NCBI GenBank assembly: GCA_004014935.1
Contig: CP025323.1
Coordinates: 1,054,001-1,118,000, forward strand
Direction: 5' to 3'
Source of the DNA: Saccharomycopsis malanga
Taxonomy: Eukaryota; Ascomycota; Saccharomycetes; Ascoideales; Saccharomycopsidaceae
Length of the DNA stretch: 64,000 nt
The translations under genes and the position numbers were made by a program. Shown piece by piece: positions 1 through 9,324 of this stretch. The notes under the pieces are model-generated. The model worked only from the letters and a program-made list of their open reading frames with translations, made no database searches and was not told where the DNA came from. Numbering within the stretch: the stretch's first letter is position 1; each line of letters begins with the position of its first letter.

Positions 1-1642
1 TTCGGGATCTGATCAATTTGGGCTTAAATTCCTTGGCGTGTCCTCCAACAATGTCTTCGTTAAGAGCATAGGCAGACTCATCGCCATATGACGGCTTGCG
101 AAACTCCTGGCTACCGGCTTTAGCAGGAGAGATTTCGGCATTGAGCATGTTGCTGAGAAACGAAGGAGATATTTTTTCCAATGAAGAGCTGACGAAATCG
201 CTCTGTCGCTCATCCTGAATAGGAATTGGGATTGATTTCGGGTCGCTGGTGTGTTCTGGAGAATACGAAAGCGGTTTTCCTTTGGTGAAATTTTGTTCGG
301 GCGAGTACGAGAGCGGTTTTCCTTTAGTAAAATTAGTAGGCGAAAACCTCTGGGTTTCTGATAAAGGAGTAGAGGTTTCTGATATTACAATGGGTTTTTT
401 ACCCAATTCGTCTGTTTTAAGACCTGTGGTTTCGTCTAATGTTCTGGCTCTTGTTAGATCGTGGTCGAACGAATTGCGCTTTCCGTTCAAGTTGGAATAC
501 TTGTAATACGAGTTGTCGTCCTGATATACAGTGATAAACTCAGAATACTCGCTGGGATTGAACAGGACAATGTTTTTTCTCAACAAATGAGTGAACGGTG
601 TTTCATGGGTCAAGTCATGCTCTATGAACGATCTGTCTTTGGAAACAGTCCATATGGTATTTTCAGCATGCCAATGCAAGCCTGTGGCCACTTTGCTGTG
701 GTTTTGTAAAGAATACGAAGGAATGTAGTTTCTTTTCAAGTCCCACAAATCTACAGAAGAATTGGACGTGAGATACGAACAGGCCACCGGACAGTCTTCA
801 ATCTTGGTTATATTGTCAGTGGCAGGCAGCCAGGAAACCTTTGCTATGGAATCATTGACTGAAATTACATAATCTGGCTTCTTGGTGTTGTCTTTCTGCA
901 TGTTCCACACAAGAACCTTGTTATCCTTGCCTCCAGTCACAATGTAGTTGAATCTGTTGTTCCATTCAAGTGTCAAGGCACCGCTGAGATGGGCGTTTTT
1001 GATGTTGTTCACATATCGGTTCGTCACTCTCATGTCCCATTTGGAAATGTCTCCACTGTCTGAGGCAGAGCAAAACACCCTGGGATCATGTGGAGAGAAC
1101 TCATTGCACCGAATTGCATCGAAATTCTTGACAAAATCTGCTATTGGCTTACGTTCATTGGCTAGAATCAAGTTGGAGTTTTTGGTCCGCAAGTCCCAGA
1201 TCTTAATTACCCCATCTTGAGACCCTGACAAAAGAAGATTGCCAGCATCATGTGGCGAAAAGGCAATTGAATTGATTGCTCGTTTATGTGCAGAGAATCT
1301 AAGGATATTGGGGCTTGATTTCCTATTGATGTCAAAGATGTAGATCTTGCCTGAGGTCGAAACTGAGGCCAACTTGTTGGCAAACTCATTGTACCCAAAC
1401 CGAATATCTGCTATGCTGCCTAAATTTGCAACGTCCCTGGCCAAATTGGTTCCCGCCAACAAATCAACTTCTGGAACAACACAGGAACCAGTAGCATCAT
1501 AGTCTATTCGTAGTATCTGTATGAGATTCTTACCTGCTATTGCAAGCCGGTTCCGCACAATGTTCGACCCCGAAAGAGCTTGAAGCTCTGTCCCCGTACA
1601 GTACCGCAAAAATCTGTCACCATCATCCGTCATATCCAACAT
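1..1642 (-). CDS. RTC1: Rtc1/Sea2 (WDR24-like) SEA complex subunit, 3' end cut off by window edge
   Basis: Reading frame open from an ATG at 1642 to the left edge, about 547 codons with no stop. WD40 repeats are clear: one unit carries SGSQDGVIKIWDLR, the next SASDSGDISKWDMR, the third TGGKDNKVLVWNM, followed by a VDLWDLKR unit. This is the N-terminal propeller of Rtc1/Sea2, the yeast WDR24 orthologue, part of the vacuole-associated SEACAT complex acting upstream of TORC1. The RWD and C-terminal RING parts would lie outside the window. No in-frame ATG was found just upstream of 1642. After the propeller comes a Ser/Pro/Lys-rich linker with a 14-residue tandem duplication (251-292 and 293-334, core TKGKPLSYSPE). 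Being edge-truncated it lacks a stop here; I see no frameshift. Family assignment is confident, the exact start a little less. Confidence 0.85.
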   Translation of the reverse strand, partial: MLDMTDDGDRFLRYCTGTELQALSGSNIVRNRLAIAGKNLIQILRIDYDATGSCVVPEVDLLAGTNLARDVANLGSIADIRFGYNEFANKLASVSTSGKIYIFDINRKSSPNILRFSAHKRAINSIAFSPHDAGNLLLSGSQDGVIKIWDLRTKNSNLILANERKPIADFVKNFDAIRCNEFSPHDPRVFCSASDSGDISKWDMRVTNRYVNNIKNAHLSGALTLEWNNRFNYIVTGGKDNKVLVWNMQKDNTKKPDYVISVNDSIAKVSWLPATDNITKIEDCPVACSYLTSNSSVDLWDLKRNYIPSYSLQNHSKVATGLHWHAENTIWTVSKDRSFIEHDLTHETPFTHLLRKNIVLFNPSEYSEFITVYQDDNSYYKYSNLNGKRNSFDHDLTRARTLDETTGLKTDELGKKPIVISETSTPLSETQRFSPTNFTKGKPLSYSPEQNFTKGKPLSYSPEHTSDPKSIPIPIQDERQSDFVSSSLEKISPSFLSNMLNAEISPAKAGSQEFRKPSYGDESAYALNEDIVGGHAKEFKPKLIRSR

Positions 1643-2077
1643 CAAATTACCACTCTCATTGGCTTCATTACTTATTCTCACTTGATATCCACCATAACAA
1701 CCTTCATTATCTTAGCTATATCCATCTCATCACGTGACCCTTTATAAAGGTAGTATATAACTTATTTTAGGGTATTTTAGCGAATTCGGTTAAAAAGAGT
1801 AGGTATGATTCATTTTCTTGTGGGCTTCAATTATAGGTTATTAGCAGGGTATAATTATTAATATTTCAAAGTATTAAAAAAAAACAAAATTCGTCAAGAG
1901 TGAAAAATTAAATTAAGAACGAGCAATCAGTTATTTATTATATAGCAAAAAACAACAAATTAAGATTGACGTAAATAAAAATTTGTTGAAAAAACATGAT
2001 ATCCTACTAGTGTTACTCATAGCTAAAAAAACACCTCCTATAAATACATGTATTGTATTAGTTCATCTTATGCCGCC

Positions 2078-2200
2078 GGGCCGGATGGCTCAGTGGGTAG
2101 TGCTCTCGGAGAGGAGAAAAAAATTTGGCAGGATAGTTAAATGGCGTGTATATACCAAAATAATATGTACTGGGCTCGAAATGTATGATATTATTATTAG
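2078..2200 (+). mobile_element. SINE-like retroposon, copy 1 (internally deleted short form)
   Basis: Begins with the tRNA-like head: box A TGGCTCAGTGG at 2086-2096, then the CTCTCGGAGAGGAGAAAA stretch. It jumps from GGCAGGATAGTTAA straight into the conserved 3' end (GTGTATATACC, TATGTACTGGGCTCGAAAT) and ends in an ATT-repeat tail. Box B and the body are missing, so this copy cannot carry a complete internal Pol III promoter. An imperfect flanking repeat is visible: ATTAGTTCATC at 2057-2067 and ATTAGTATCATC at 2196-2207. Confidence 0.75.
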
Positions 2201-2396
2201 TATCATCCACAACAATACTGATCTCGTAGACAAATCAATTCAAGACGTAGTATTTTTCGTAGATTACCCCTAATAACCCTTTTATTTCTGCCTAAAAACT
2301 TAGCAAACAAGGGGAATTTGCCAAAATATATTTTCAAAAAGTAAACATATTCTCTCTTTTTAACAGCAATATGCCTAATATGCAATGCCTTACTAT

Positions 2397-2500
2397 TGCC
2401 AAGTGGCCAAGTTGGTTAGGCCATGCGCCACACAAAATAGTGCATAATAGTGCAGAATAGTGCAGAAAAAGAAGTGTGGCGTTCCTCACTTTGGTTTTTT
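2397..2500 (+). pseudogene. tRNA-Asn-like 5' half fused to a repeat-bearing hairpin
   Basis: TGGCCAAGTTGGTTAGGC at 2405-2422 resembles the D-arm and box A of tRNA-Asn and Pol III box A in general. No credible T-arm or box B follows. Downstream, CGCCACAC (2426-2433) pairs with GTGTGGCG (2474-2481) around three 10-bp AATAGTGCAK repeats (2436-2465). Probably a tRNA relic; a chance box A match cannot be excluded. Confidence 0.3.
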
Positions 2501-3530
2501 GACTCAATTCGCGCTCTCGTCGTTTTGAAGTAGTCATCAAACGTTTTATTGAATTAAATTAGTAATATCCAGGTTATTTTTATTTGAAAAAATGTAACCC
2601 AAAATTTGGAATTTTTTTTCAATATTATAGTACTACTTATAATAGAAACCATCATATTTTCGAATAAATATTTCATATAACGGAAAATTATCAGTTTTTC
2701 CAAAAAGTTGATTCTTTTAAATCATATTCTAGAGTCTGTACAAAGACCAAACCACAGAGTAGTTATATCTCTATCCTTTTTGACTCCTAGGGTTTTATAT
2801 AATGTACTTTGTTTCAAAATTTGGCTTTCTTAAATTATTTAATAGTGAGAAAGTATCATTTTGTTGAAAGTAGCACATAATCCGTTATAGATTATGTTTT
2901 TCGCCCCTTGGAGAGACTCTATTTAATTCTAAATATTATTCCGTAGTTCTTTATTGTTTTAAGTTTAATTTGTGCCTTCCCCAGGATTCGAATGAGCTTC
3001 TATTTCAAAGAGATACATATCTCAAGAGCTAAAAAAGGTATGGCCTACTATAGATTCTCAGAGGAAGTTACTTTGATAATAATCATTATATATTTTCAAA
3101 CTAGCATACTTCAACTTCCGCTATACAATGAGTATTTTATGAGGCTCTGTAAAGCGTAATGTGCTTATTAATAAGCTTTATACCTCATTCAGTGGAGTCC
3201 GTTTTTTTAAAAACAGTTTTATTCCTACTCAACTCAAGTTGCAAATGTTTCATTATTACTTTTACTTTGATTCTTTATTTTTTCACTACTCCAGTCTCTT
3301 ATTTGCTTTATCACATTATCATGGAAACTCTATATTGACTGTAAATTAGTGATAAACTTTGGCTGCTTCTTTGCTGAAAGTTATAAGGTATATTTTAGTT
3401 TTTAATAGATCCATATGTCAACTTTATCAAAAAACATTTATTGTTGAAAGCCTTGATTAATATTGGAGCAAAAAACTGCAAATATTTAGATGGTAATGAT
3501 GATTATTATTATTATAACATGTTTTCAACC

Positions 3531-3930
3531 ACTGGGCAGGATGGCTCAGTGGTAAGTACTCTCAGAGAAGAGAAACATGACCTGGCAGGAAAACTTAGCA
3601 GATAGTACTTTTTGAGAAAAGAAAAAAGACATGACAAGATAATTTAGCAGGTGGCACTCTGGGAGAAGGCAAAAAAACCTAACAGGCTCACAAGTTTTAT
3701 TTCCAACAAGAACACTTTTTACACGCTGTTTTTTACGATATTGAAAAGGAAAATGTAACTTCCTGCAATACGACCTAGACCAAAAAGTTCTTACTTTTCA
3801 ACCAATTGGATGGGAAGATTATAAGTTACAGCACATGATTTGGTTTTACCAAGTACCTTTAGACATTGCACGTATATACGAAACTGATATGTACCGGGGT
3901 CGAAATATATAATAGCATTATATATATATA
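3531..3930 (+). mobile_element. SINE-like retroposon, copy 2 (triplicated head)
   Basis: Box A TGGCTCAGTGG at 3542-3552, then three diverged tandem copies of a 49-bp head segment starting at 3555, 3604 and 3653 (each begins RGYACTYT and contains GAGAAR...GRCMWRRC). The body follows (GACCTAGACCAAAAAGTTC, CCAATTGGATG, TTTACCAAGT) and then the conserved 3' end with CGTATATACGAAACTGATATG. The box B position is eroded (CACAAGTTTTATTTCC). The terminal tail has decayed to TA repeats. A 10-bp inverted pair GTTTTCAACC / GGTTGAAAAC flanks it (3521-3530, 3933-3942). Confidence 0.85.
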
Positions 3931-4290
3931 GCGGTTGAAAACTATGGAATAACGTCAAGAAAAAGATCAAGGCGCCCTGAGAGGAGGAAAACATGATTTT
4001 CAACAAATTATGTTTTATTTTGGCCCAAATTATACTTTCTCACTACTAAATGATCTTTACTAGATAAATAAAAAACCAAAATACATGGTATAAAGCTCTT
4101 CATTTTACAGAGGATAAAAATATAATTTTTTTATGGTTTTGTCCGCTGTAAAGGCTTCAGAATATGATTTAAAAGAATTTACTTTTTGTCAAAATTGACA
4201 TTTTTCCGTTATACTAAATATTTATTAGCAAATCTATTATTTTTCACTACAAAGTGTACGATAATATAGTAAACAAATTTTAAAATTTTT

Positions 4291-4402
4291 TCGTGTATAC
4301 GCGCTAAGCCTAAGGGAACTTGGTAAAACACAGTGGGGAAAACTCAATGGTGTCCTGTTGAAACGTACTGGGCTTGAAATATAAGATTATTATTATTATT
4401 AT
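4291..4402. mobile_element. SINE-like retroposon, copy 3 (5' part inverted, 3' part sense)
   Basis: 4291-4360 is antisense body sequence (reads GTATACGCGC, then AAGGGAACTTGGTAAAAC, then TGTCCTGTTG). 4364-4401 is sense 3' end (CGTACTGGGCTTGAAATATAAG plus ATT repeats). The two parts meet almost exactly where the element would be continuous, missing about 9 nt. This is the configuration produced by twin priming during LINE-type retrotransposition. Confidence 0.7.
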
Positions 4403-4629
4403 ATATAACGGTTATGAACACTGGCTAGGAGTCAGTATAGCACATTAAGGTATATAGTACTGATGTTTTGTAAACAATGTGATGATGTTGAGAAGCGTGG
4501 TGTTTGCAGCGATAATAACAGTGAAAACCCAGCTGTGTTGAGTTACCAAGCTGTTTTGAATTATCAAGACGCGTTTTTAAGCTTCTCCTACTTGTGTTGT
4601 TTATTCATTGTTTACCTATTTGCTTCATC

Positions 4630-6249
4630 ATGGACACTCTTCCAAGTCCTACGCCTACGCCGACTAAATCCTTGTCTACATTCAATTTGGACACATTGAG
4701 CAGCTCCATAGAGTATCCGCGGCTTGCCCCGACTGAGCCTGTTGCGCACAAGAACCAGTTTTTAAATGATTTCGCTACAAAACTCTCGCAGAACATTGAG
4801 TCCCAAAAATCCAGATTTGCAAAGAAGAAGATGGCCGATGACCAGGATGTCATGGACATTACTGAAACCTCAGACATAATTAGATCGCAGGACTATGACA
4901 AGAAGACCCACAACGCGCTCTCTTCGCTTCCAGACAATCCAGTTAATAAGCTCTTGAGCAATGCTGTAAGCGCGTCTACTCATCAACTAAACTCGTTGAA
5001 GCTGGAGAACAAGTCATTGAGAGCCAAAATCGAGCAGTTGCAGAAGACTAATGCTCAATTGGCACAGTCAAAATCAAAGACAAATGACGAAATACTCATT
5101 TCTGTTAATGAGTCTCTTGTAAAAAAGGTGAAAAAGTACAAGAGTTTGAGCGAAAGTCAGGCTCAGACCATTCAGGAGTTAAAGGAAAGGCTCAAATTGT
5201 CTGCCACCCCAGTAGAAATAGCACAAGTAAACTCTACGGACGATACAGAAATGCTCCTCAATAATAATAATAAGGAAAATACCAAAAATGCGACACCAAA
5301 TCCAAATATTCAAGAAATACGCCAAGAAATGCAAGAGTTTATCACTCAAGTAAAACAGCTTGTTCAAAAACAAGACCTTGGCCCTGAATATAATATTGAC
5401 AGTGCAAATGTTGCTTCTGTCTCTGAGCACCCATCAGAACTTGACCAGTTGCAAAACATTGAGAAGGAAGTGGCGCGTATTATGGCATCTTTAAGTAAAA
5501 TAACCAATTCACAAATCAGCTTTGTAAAAAATACATCACAAGGAAATTCTGAAAGCAATAATTCGCTAAACAATGTTGTTAAAAATACAGTGCAAGAAAA
5601 AGTTGTAAAAAACAGCATCATTGATGCAAAGCAAAACCCAGACATATTTATTGTGGAGGATATTCTTCAAAAGTTTATTAAAAGAAAACAGCTTGAAAAA
5701 GAGCTTGATGCTTTGCAAAATGATGAAAATATAAAACTAATTGATGAAATCATTAACCCATCCAAAACAACCTTGCATCCCCATAATCCAGTAAAATTCT
5801 CCTCTGGTCCAACCAGACGATCTGAAATATTCAATCCTTTGGCCTCTACAAACCATTTTAAACGGCCTGGTAAAAGTCAAAAGGTTGACCTAAATACATT
5901 GAGATCTTTACGATCTTCAAATGCTCAAGAAAGCAACGATACTTGGTTAGAAGACCTGACAGAATTAGAGCCGGAATCTAATTTAGATGATGTTTATGAG
6001 TCTTTGAAAAACGAGTACCTCGACATGATATCCCAATACAAGTCTTTATCAAACGAGGCTCTTTCAAGTGATGTCAATACTAACTACAGAGCAAACAAAA
6101 GATCCATTGAATTGCTCCAAGATTTACTCAAAAACATCAACAGAAAACGCCAGGAAATTTATAAACTAGCCCATGTCATTGGCAAAGATTCAAATGATAT
6201 ATCGCATTTTGCCGCCCACACGGAAACAGACCCAGAATTATTATGGTAG
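4630..6249 (+). CDS. Coiled-coil protein, candidate spindle-pole-body component
   Basis: 539 residues from ATG 4630; the open frame extends 12 codons upstream only through a GTG and the ATG gives a normal start (MDTLPSPTPTP). A strong coiled coil lies near residues 118-195 (LNSLKLENKSLRAKIEQLQK onward, then LVKKVKKYKSLSESQAQTIQ), with weaker helical stretches near 270-290 and 350-385. A C-terminal helical block near 455-525 (DVYESLKNEYLDMISQYKSL ... KRQEIYKLAHVIG) resembles the Cep57/Ppc89 microtubule-binding module. The plan also recalls Spc42. Both are spindle-pole proteins, so that location is my best guess, but the family is not established from sequence alone. Long Asn/Ser/Lys-rich linkers separate the helices. 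Confidence 0.45.
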   Translation: MDTLPSPTPTPTKSLSTFNLDTLSSSIEYPRLAPTEPVAHKNQFLNDFATKLSQNIESQKSRFAKKKMADDQDVMDITETSDIIRSQDYDKKTHNALSSLPDNPVNKLLSNAVSASTHQLNSLKLENKSLRAKIEQLQKTNAQLAQSKSKTNDEILISVNESLVKKVKKYKSLSESQAQTIQELKERLKLSATPVEIAQVNSTDDTEMLLNNNNKENTKNATPNPNIQEIRQEMQEFITQVKQLVQKQDLGPEYNIDSANVASVSEHPSELDQLQNIEKEVARIMASLSKITNSQISFVKNTSQGNSESNNSLNNVVKNTVQEKVVKNSIIDAKQNPDIFIVEDILQKFIKRKQLEKELDALQNDENIKLIDEIINPSKTTLHPHNPVKFSSGPTRRSEIFNPLASTNHFKRPGKSQKVDLNTLRSLRSSNAQESNDTWLEDLTELEPESNLDDVYESLKNEYLDMISQYKSLSNEALSSDVNTNYRANKRSIELLQDLLKNINRKRQEIYKLAHVIGKDSNDISHFAAHTETDPELLW

Positions 6250-6371
6250 CATAGAATTACAATATATGAATGTTTATTTGATTTTATATTTATTGTACTT
6301 ATATTATTATATAGCAACAAAATACTAACGTCTACAATGCTAAAAAGTCCAAAAAAAAAAAAGAGGAAATT

Positions 6372-6486
6372 TGCTCCAGGAGGGGTTCGAACCCACGACC
6401 GTCGCGTTCCTCACACGACCGTGACTTTATGTATAAAGCCGTTAGACATTATAAGCACGAAGCGCTTACCTCTGCGCCACAGGAGC
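6372..6486 (-). tRNA. tRNA-Ile(UAU) with a 42-nt intron
   Basis: On the minus strand the D-arm GGCGCAGAGGTAAGCGC is followed by anticodon stem TCGTG and loop CTTATA|A with anticodon TAT, an intron of about 42 nt after position 37, then CGCGA closing the stem and a T-loop GGGTTCGAACCCC. tRNA-Ile(UAU) carries an intron in other yeasts too. The acceptor stem pairs GCTCCTG with CTGGAGC with one T-T mismatch, and the T-stem has another. A long T run follows on the minus strand (A run at 6350-6361) and serves as the Pol III terminator. Confidence 0.85.
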
Positions 6487-6558
6487 AAATCCTCGACAAA
6501 AAAATTTTTCCCGTGTACACACTACATTTTTAACACAGTGTAGTAGCCTTCACTACTA

Positions 6559-6601
6559 CTAATAACAATATCTTATAATTCGAGCCCAGTACATATCAAT
6601 T
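6559..6601 (-). mobile_element. SINE-like retroposon, copy 4 (3' end fragment)
   Basis: Antisense read gives GATATGTACTGGGCTCGAA, then TTATAAGATATTGTTATTAG. This is only the last 40 bp plus a decayed ATT tail, i.e. a severely 5'-truncated copy. It lies about 70 bp from the 5' end of tRNA-Ile. Confidence 0.7.
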
Positions 6602-6711
6602 TATTATGGAATTTTATAAATACTATGTCTTTAATACTGAAATTAGGCAACAGATAACTTTGGTTCTAGAGGGATAAAACTAGCCTTGGTGTAATAGGGT
6701 TTCACTTGGTT

Positions 6712-6736
6712 TGACCAGAAATTTGCTTTCTGGTCA
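6712..6736. repeat. Perfect 10-bp stem, 5-nt loop hairpin
   Basis: TGACCAGAAA (6712-6721) pairs exactly with TTTCTGGTCA (6727-6736) around loop TTTGC. It is about 570 bp beyond the GST stop codon. Function unknown. Confidence 0.6.
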
Positions 6737-7304
6737 CCTAGTATCTACCATGATTCTTTCCGTTACACAAGTATTTTAAACAAAATTAATTTTGATCATT
6801 TAATTTATAGGTTTCTTCCAACAGTCGCAAATAGCATAGTGTCACATATTTTGCATAGACAGTTTGGTAAATTAGCTCCTATCCTTGAGGGTGATCACTG
6901 CTTTTATTAGTTTGATTTACTTTTCCAAGGTATACTGTAATGCTATGGACCTATAGCCATATTTGAGATCTCATTTGCAAATGTTTGTTGATTGAAAACA
7001 TTCTATCAAATTCCGGTGAATTTGGGGTAGTTTTCTAAAGTTTTGGTACTTTATTCAGGTATGCTACAGTAGGTTTTGGGCCAGTCTTGTGATATTTTTC
7101 TGTTTAATTTATCAATTTATTTTTAAAGAATGTAAATCATTCAACATGTCCAATAACTATTTAGTTTATTTTTTTCTACAATAACTCAACAAAGAACTAA
7201 TATACTTTAAAAAACAACAGTATGTACATACGAATACGATGTATATATTTAAGAAAAACAAAGTGCGTGCCAGCAATTCTTACTAAAAAGTTATAAGCAT
7301 CAGC

Positions 7305-8003
7305 TTATTCATCTTCCAAGAATCTTTTTTCGGCATTTTTGGCATTCTTGTAGCTTTCATCCTTTTCAAGGGTGTCCAACCACTTTCCAATGTGAGGATA
7401 ATTCTTTTTATCGAAAACACCAATGGAGGCAGCCATTTGAATAGGAAAAGATAAGATGATATCAGCAGCAGACAATTTGCCATCAACAAAAAAACCATTA
7501 TTTTTCAGCAATTCACCTTCGAGGAAATTCAATTGAGACTTGGTTTCACCATTGGAGTACACGTTACTGATTTTATTGGATATACCGTGTGAAATGTAGG
7601 ATAATGGCCAAGGGATTGGTGCGGATTTCACTTTTTGCAACATGTACTCAATGAGAAGCGGTGGCATCAATGAGCCTTCGGCATAGAACAAATAGTAATC
7701 GATTTCGTCCTTTTTCTCTGGGTTGCTCAAGATGTGCTTGGTATCAAAGTTACGCAAGACCCATTGGAAAATAAAACCCGATTCAGCCAACACCTTCGAC
7801 TTGGCATCAGGAGAAGTCTGGACCTCAAGCAAAGGAGATCTTCCCAATGGATGGACCTTCCTCAAAGAGTCTGGGGCTCTGAAATTGGAATCTCTATGGT
7901 ACTTGACAACATCATAGTTGATATGAAGGGCTTCAAGTAACCAGACTAATCTGAATGCTCTGGATTTCTCCAACCAGTGAAGCTTGACAGTTGGTTGCGC
8001 CAT
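7305..8003 (-). CDS. GTT1: Glutathione S-transferase (Gtt1-like)
   Basis: 232 residues from ATG 8003 (MAQPTVKLHWLEKSRAFRLV); the longer open frame to 8054 begins at a TTG. The N-terminal thioredoxin-like domain has the LVWLLEALHINYDVV helix and an AESGFI segment, matching the E-S pair that holds the gamma-glutamyl part of glutathione. The C-terminal all-helical domain contains LSAADIILSFP, the N-capping S-x-x-D motif of GSTs. Gtt1 enzymes conjugate glutathione to electrophiles and are ER-associated in S. cerevisiae. No PTS1 or clear membrane anchor is visible here. Length and motifs are ordinary for the family. Confidence 0.85.
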   Translation of the reverse strand: MAQPTVKLHWLEKSRAFRLVWLLEALHINYDVVKYHRDSNFRAPDSLRKVHPLGRSPLLEVQTSPDAKSKVLAESGFIFQWVLRNFDTKHILSNPEKKDEIDYYLFYAEGSLMPPLLIEYMLQKVKSAPIPWPLSYISHGISNKISNVYSNGETKSQLNFLEGELLKNNGFFVDGKLSAADIILSFPIQMAASIGVFDKKNYPHIGKWLDTLEKDESYKNAKNAEKRFLEDE

Positions 8004-9324
8004 TTTAAATACTTTGTTGATGGAATTCAGAAACAAGTGGAAAGGTAACTGCAAATGAAACTGGCTTTTTATATGAAAATAACAATAGGGCTGATTTATT
8101 GCTAGTTGCGCGATGCGCTTGCTCGGGGAGAGTTTTTTTCACCTACTGTCCAAAAGTATGGATATTTGAGCTATATACTATGTGATGATCAATTGTATGG
8201 TTTTCCACAAGTTGTCAAGTCATCTTATTACATAGAATAACGTGCTGTTCAGGGTTGATGATGTATTTAGTTAGCAAATTAGATGTTGAATCGAATTAGT
8301 AAAGTGTGTGTTGAGATTGATGGTTTCAAGACGAGATACCTTGAGAAGACATATTTGAATAAATTGTAATCAACAGAATAAAAAATAATCAAAAAGGAAG
8401 AAAAGTAGGGAACAAATTGGATTTCTAAGAATTGTAATTTTCACTGTAAACAAATGACATTACAAACATGACATTAGGAACATAAAGTTTGACATAGGTG
8501 AAAAAGCTTGCTTCATTTTATAACGGAATATTTCTCATCAATAATCAATTTTTAAGAAGACAAATAGAAATCTCATTTATAAACCTCTAAAGAACAACAA
8601 ATCATGAACAAACACAATAAAATATTCTCAACGTGTTTCATACAAGAATATGTAAACCCAAACTGCCTAGAATAATAGCCACATCCAGCCAAGAGGGAAC
8701 GAGTATCCCTTTAGTTATGGGTCTTCAACACAATTGACAAGTCTTGGTATCAGAAATGTCTGTCAACTACAGAATAACCCTGCGAATTGTTGGTGACTAC
8801 TCAAAAAATACGTTAATATTACAAAACCATAACCATGGGGACATATTAAGAAAAAGGTTTATAAAAAGAAGTTGGTCCAGTTGTTTTTACCATGAAACTA
8901 AAGGTTGTGAAGCGCATTTCGCAATGATACGTTGTGTTGTAAGACCACCTAAGTAAATTTTGGCCTACTTTGCGCCCTAATTTGGAAAGTTGCCTTAACG
9001 GTAACAACAAATCAATTAAACAACCAAACTATATAATGAGCAAAGCTTGGTAGACGTTAAATCGAACGCTGGTAAGGAACGAACCAACCATGGTAGATAC
9101 TACAAAAAACTGCTGGACCCACTGCCCGTTCGCAGATTATTACTGTTTTGGGCGTGCATGCGCACGCTAATGCCTCCAACATGAGCCAGTATAAAGCGCA
9201 CTATGGGCTATTGTTTAACTATAGGGTGGTTTAAATAGAGCCAATTGCCCTTCAATATTCATATATAAACTAATCAAGCGAAGCAATAATAATCATAGAC
9301 TAGAGAATATCACCAAGTGCGAAA
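8004..9324. other. Divergent promoter region, 1.3 kb
   Basis: Upstream of both the GST gene (-) and the secreted-protein gene (+). TATATAA at 9262-9268 lies 57 bp before the ATG at 9325. The segment near 9154-9170 (GCGTGCATGCGCACGC) is a near-palindrome. No convincing gene or RNA was found. Confidence 0.5.

Larger units (their letters stand above)
1643..4629. other. 3 kb divergent intergenic region with three retroposon copies
   Basis: Lies between two divergently transcribed genes, so it holds both promoters. No open frame looks protein-coding. It contains SINE-like copies at 2078-2200, 3531-3930 and 4291-4402 and a tRNA-like relic near 2397-2500. The rest (2540-3480 and 3931-4290) is AT-rich with no recognisable feature. 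Confidence 0.6.
6250..7304. other. Convergent intergenic region with tRNA-Ile, a retroposon fragment and a hairpin
   Basis: Separates the coiled-coil gene (+) from the GST gene (-), so it is 3' to both. Holds tRNA-Ile at 6372-6486, a SINE 3' fragment at 6559-6601 and a perfect hairpin at 6712-6736. From 6740 to 7300 I see nothing beyond AT-rich 3' sequence. Confidence 0.6.

Noticed and set aside
2965-3050. T-loop-like ATTCGAATCC on the minus strand near 2987-2996, possible tRNA
   Set aside because: No stem-consistent D-arm, anticodon or acceptor could be fitted; treated as chance or unrecognisable relic.
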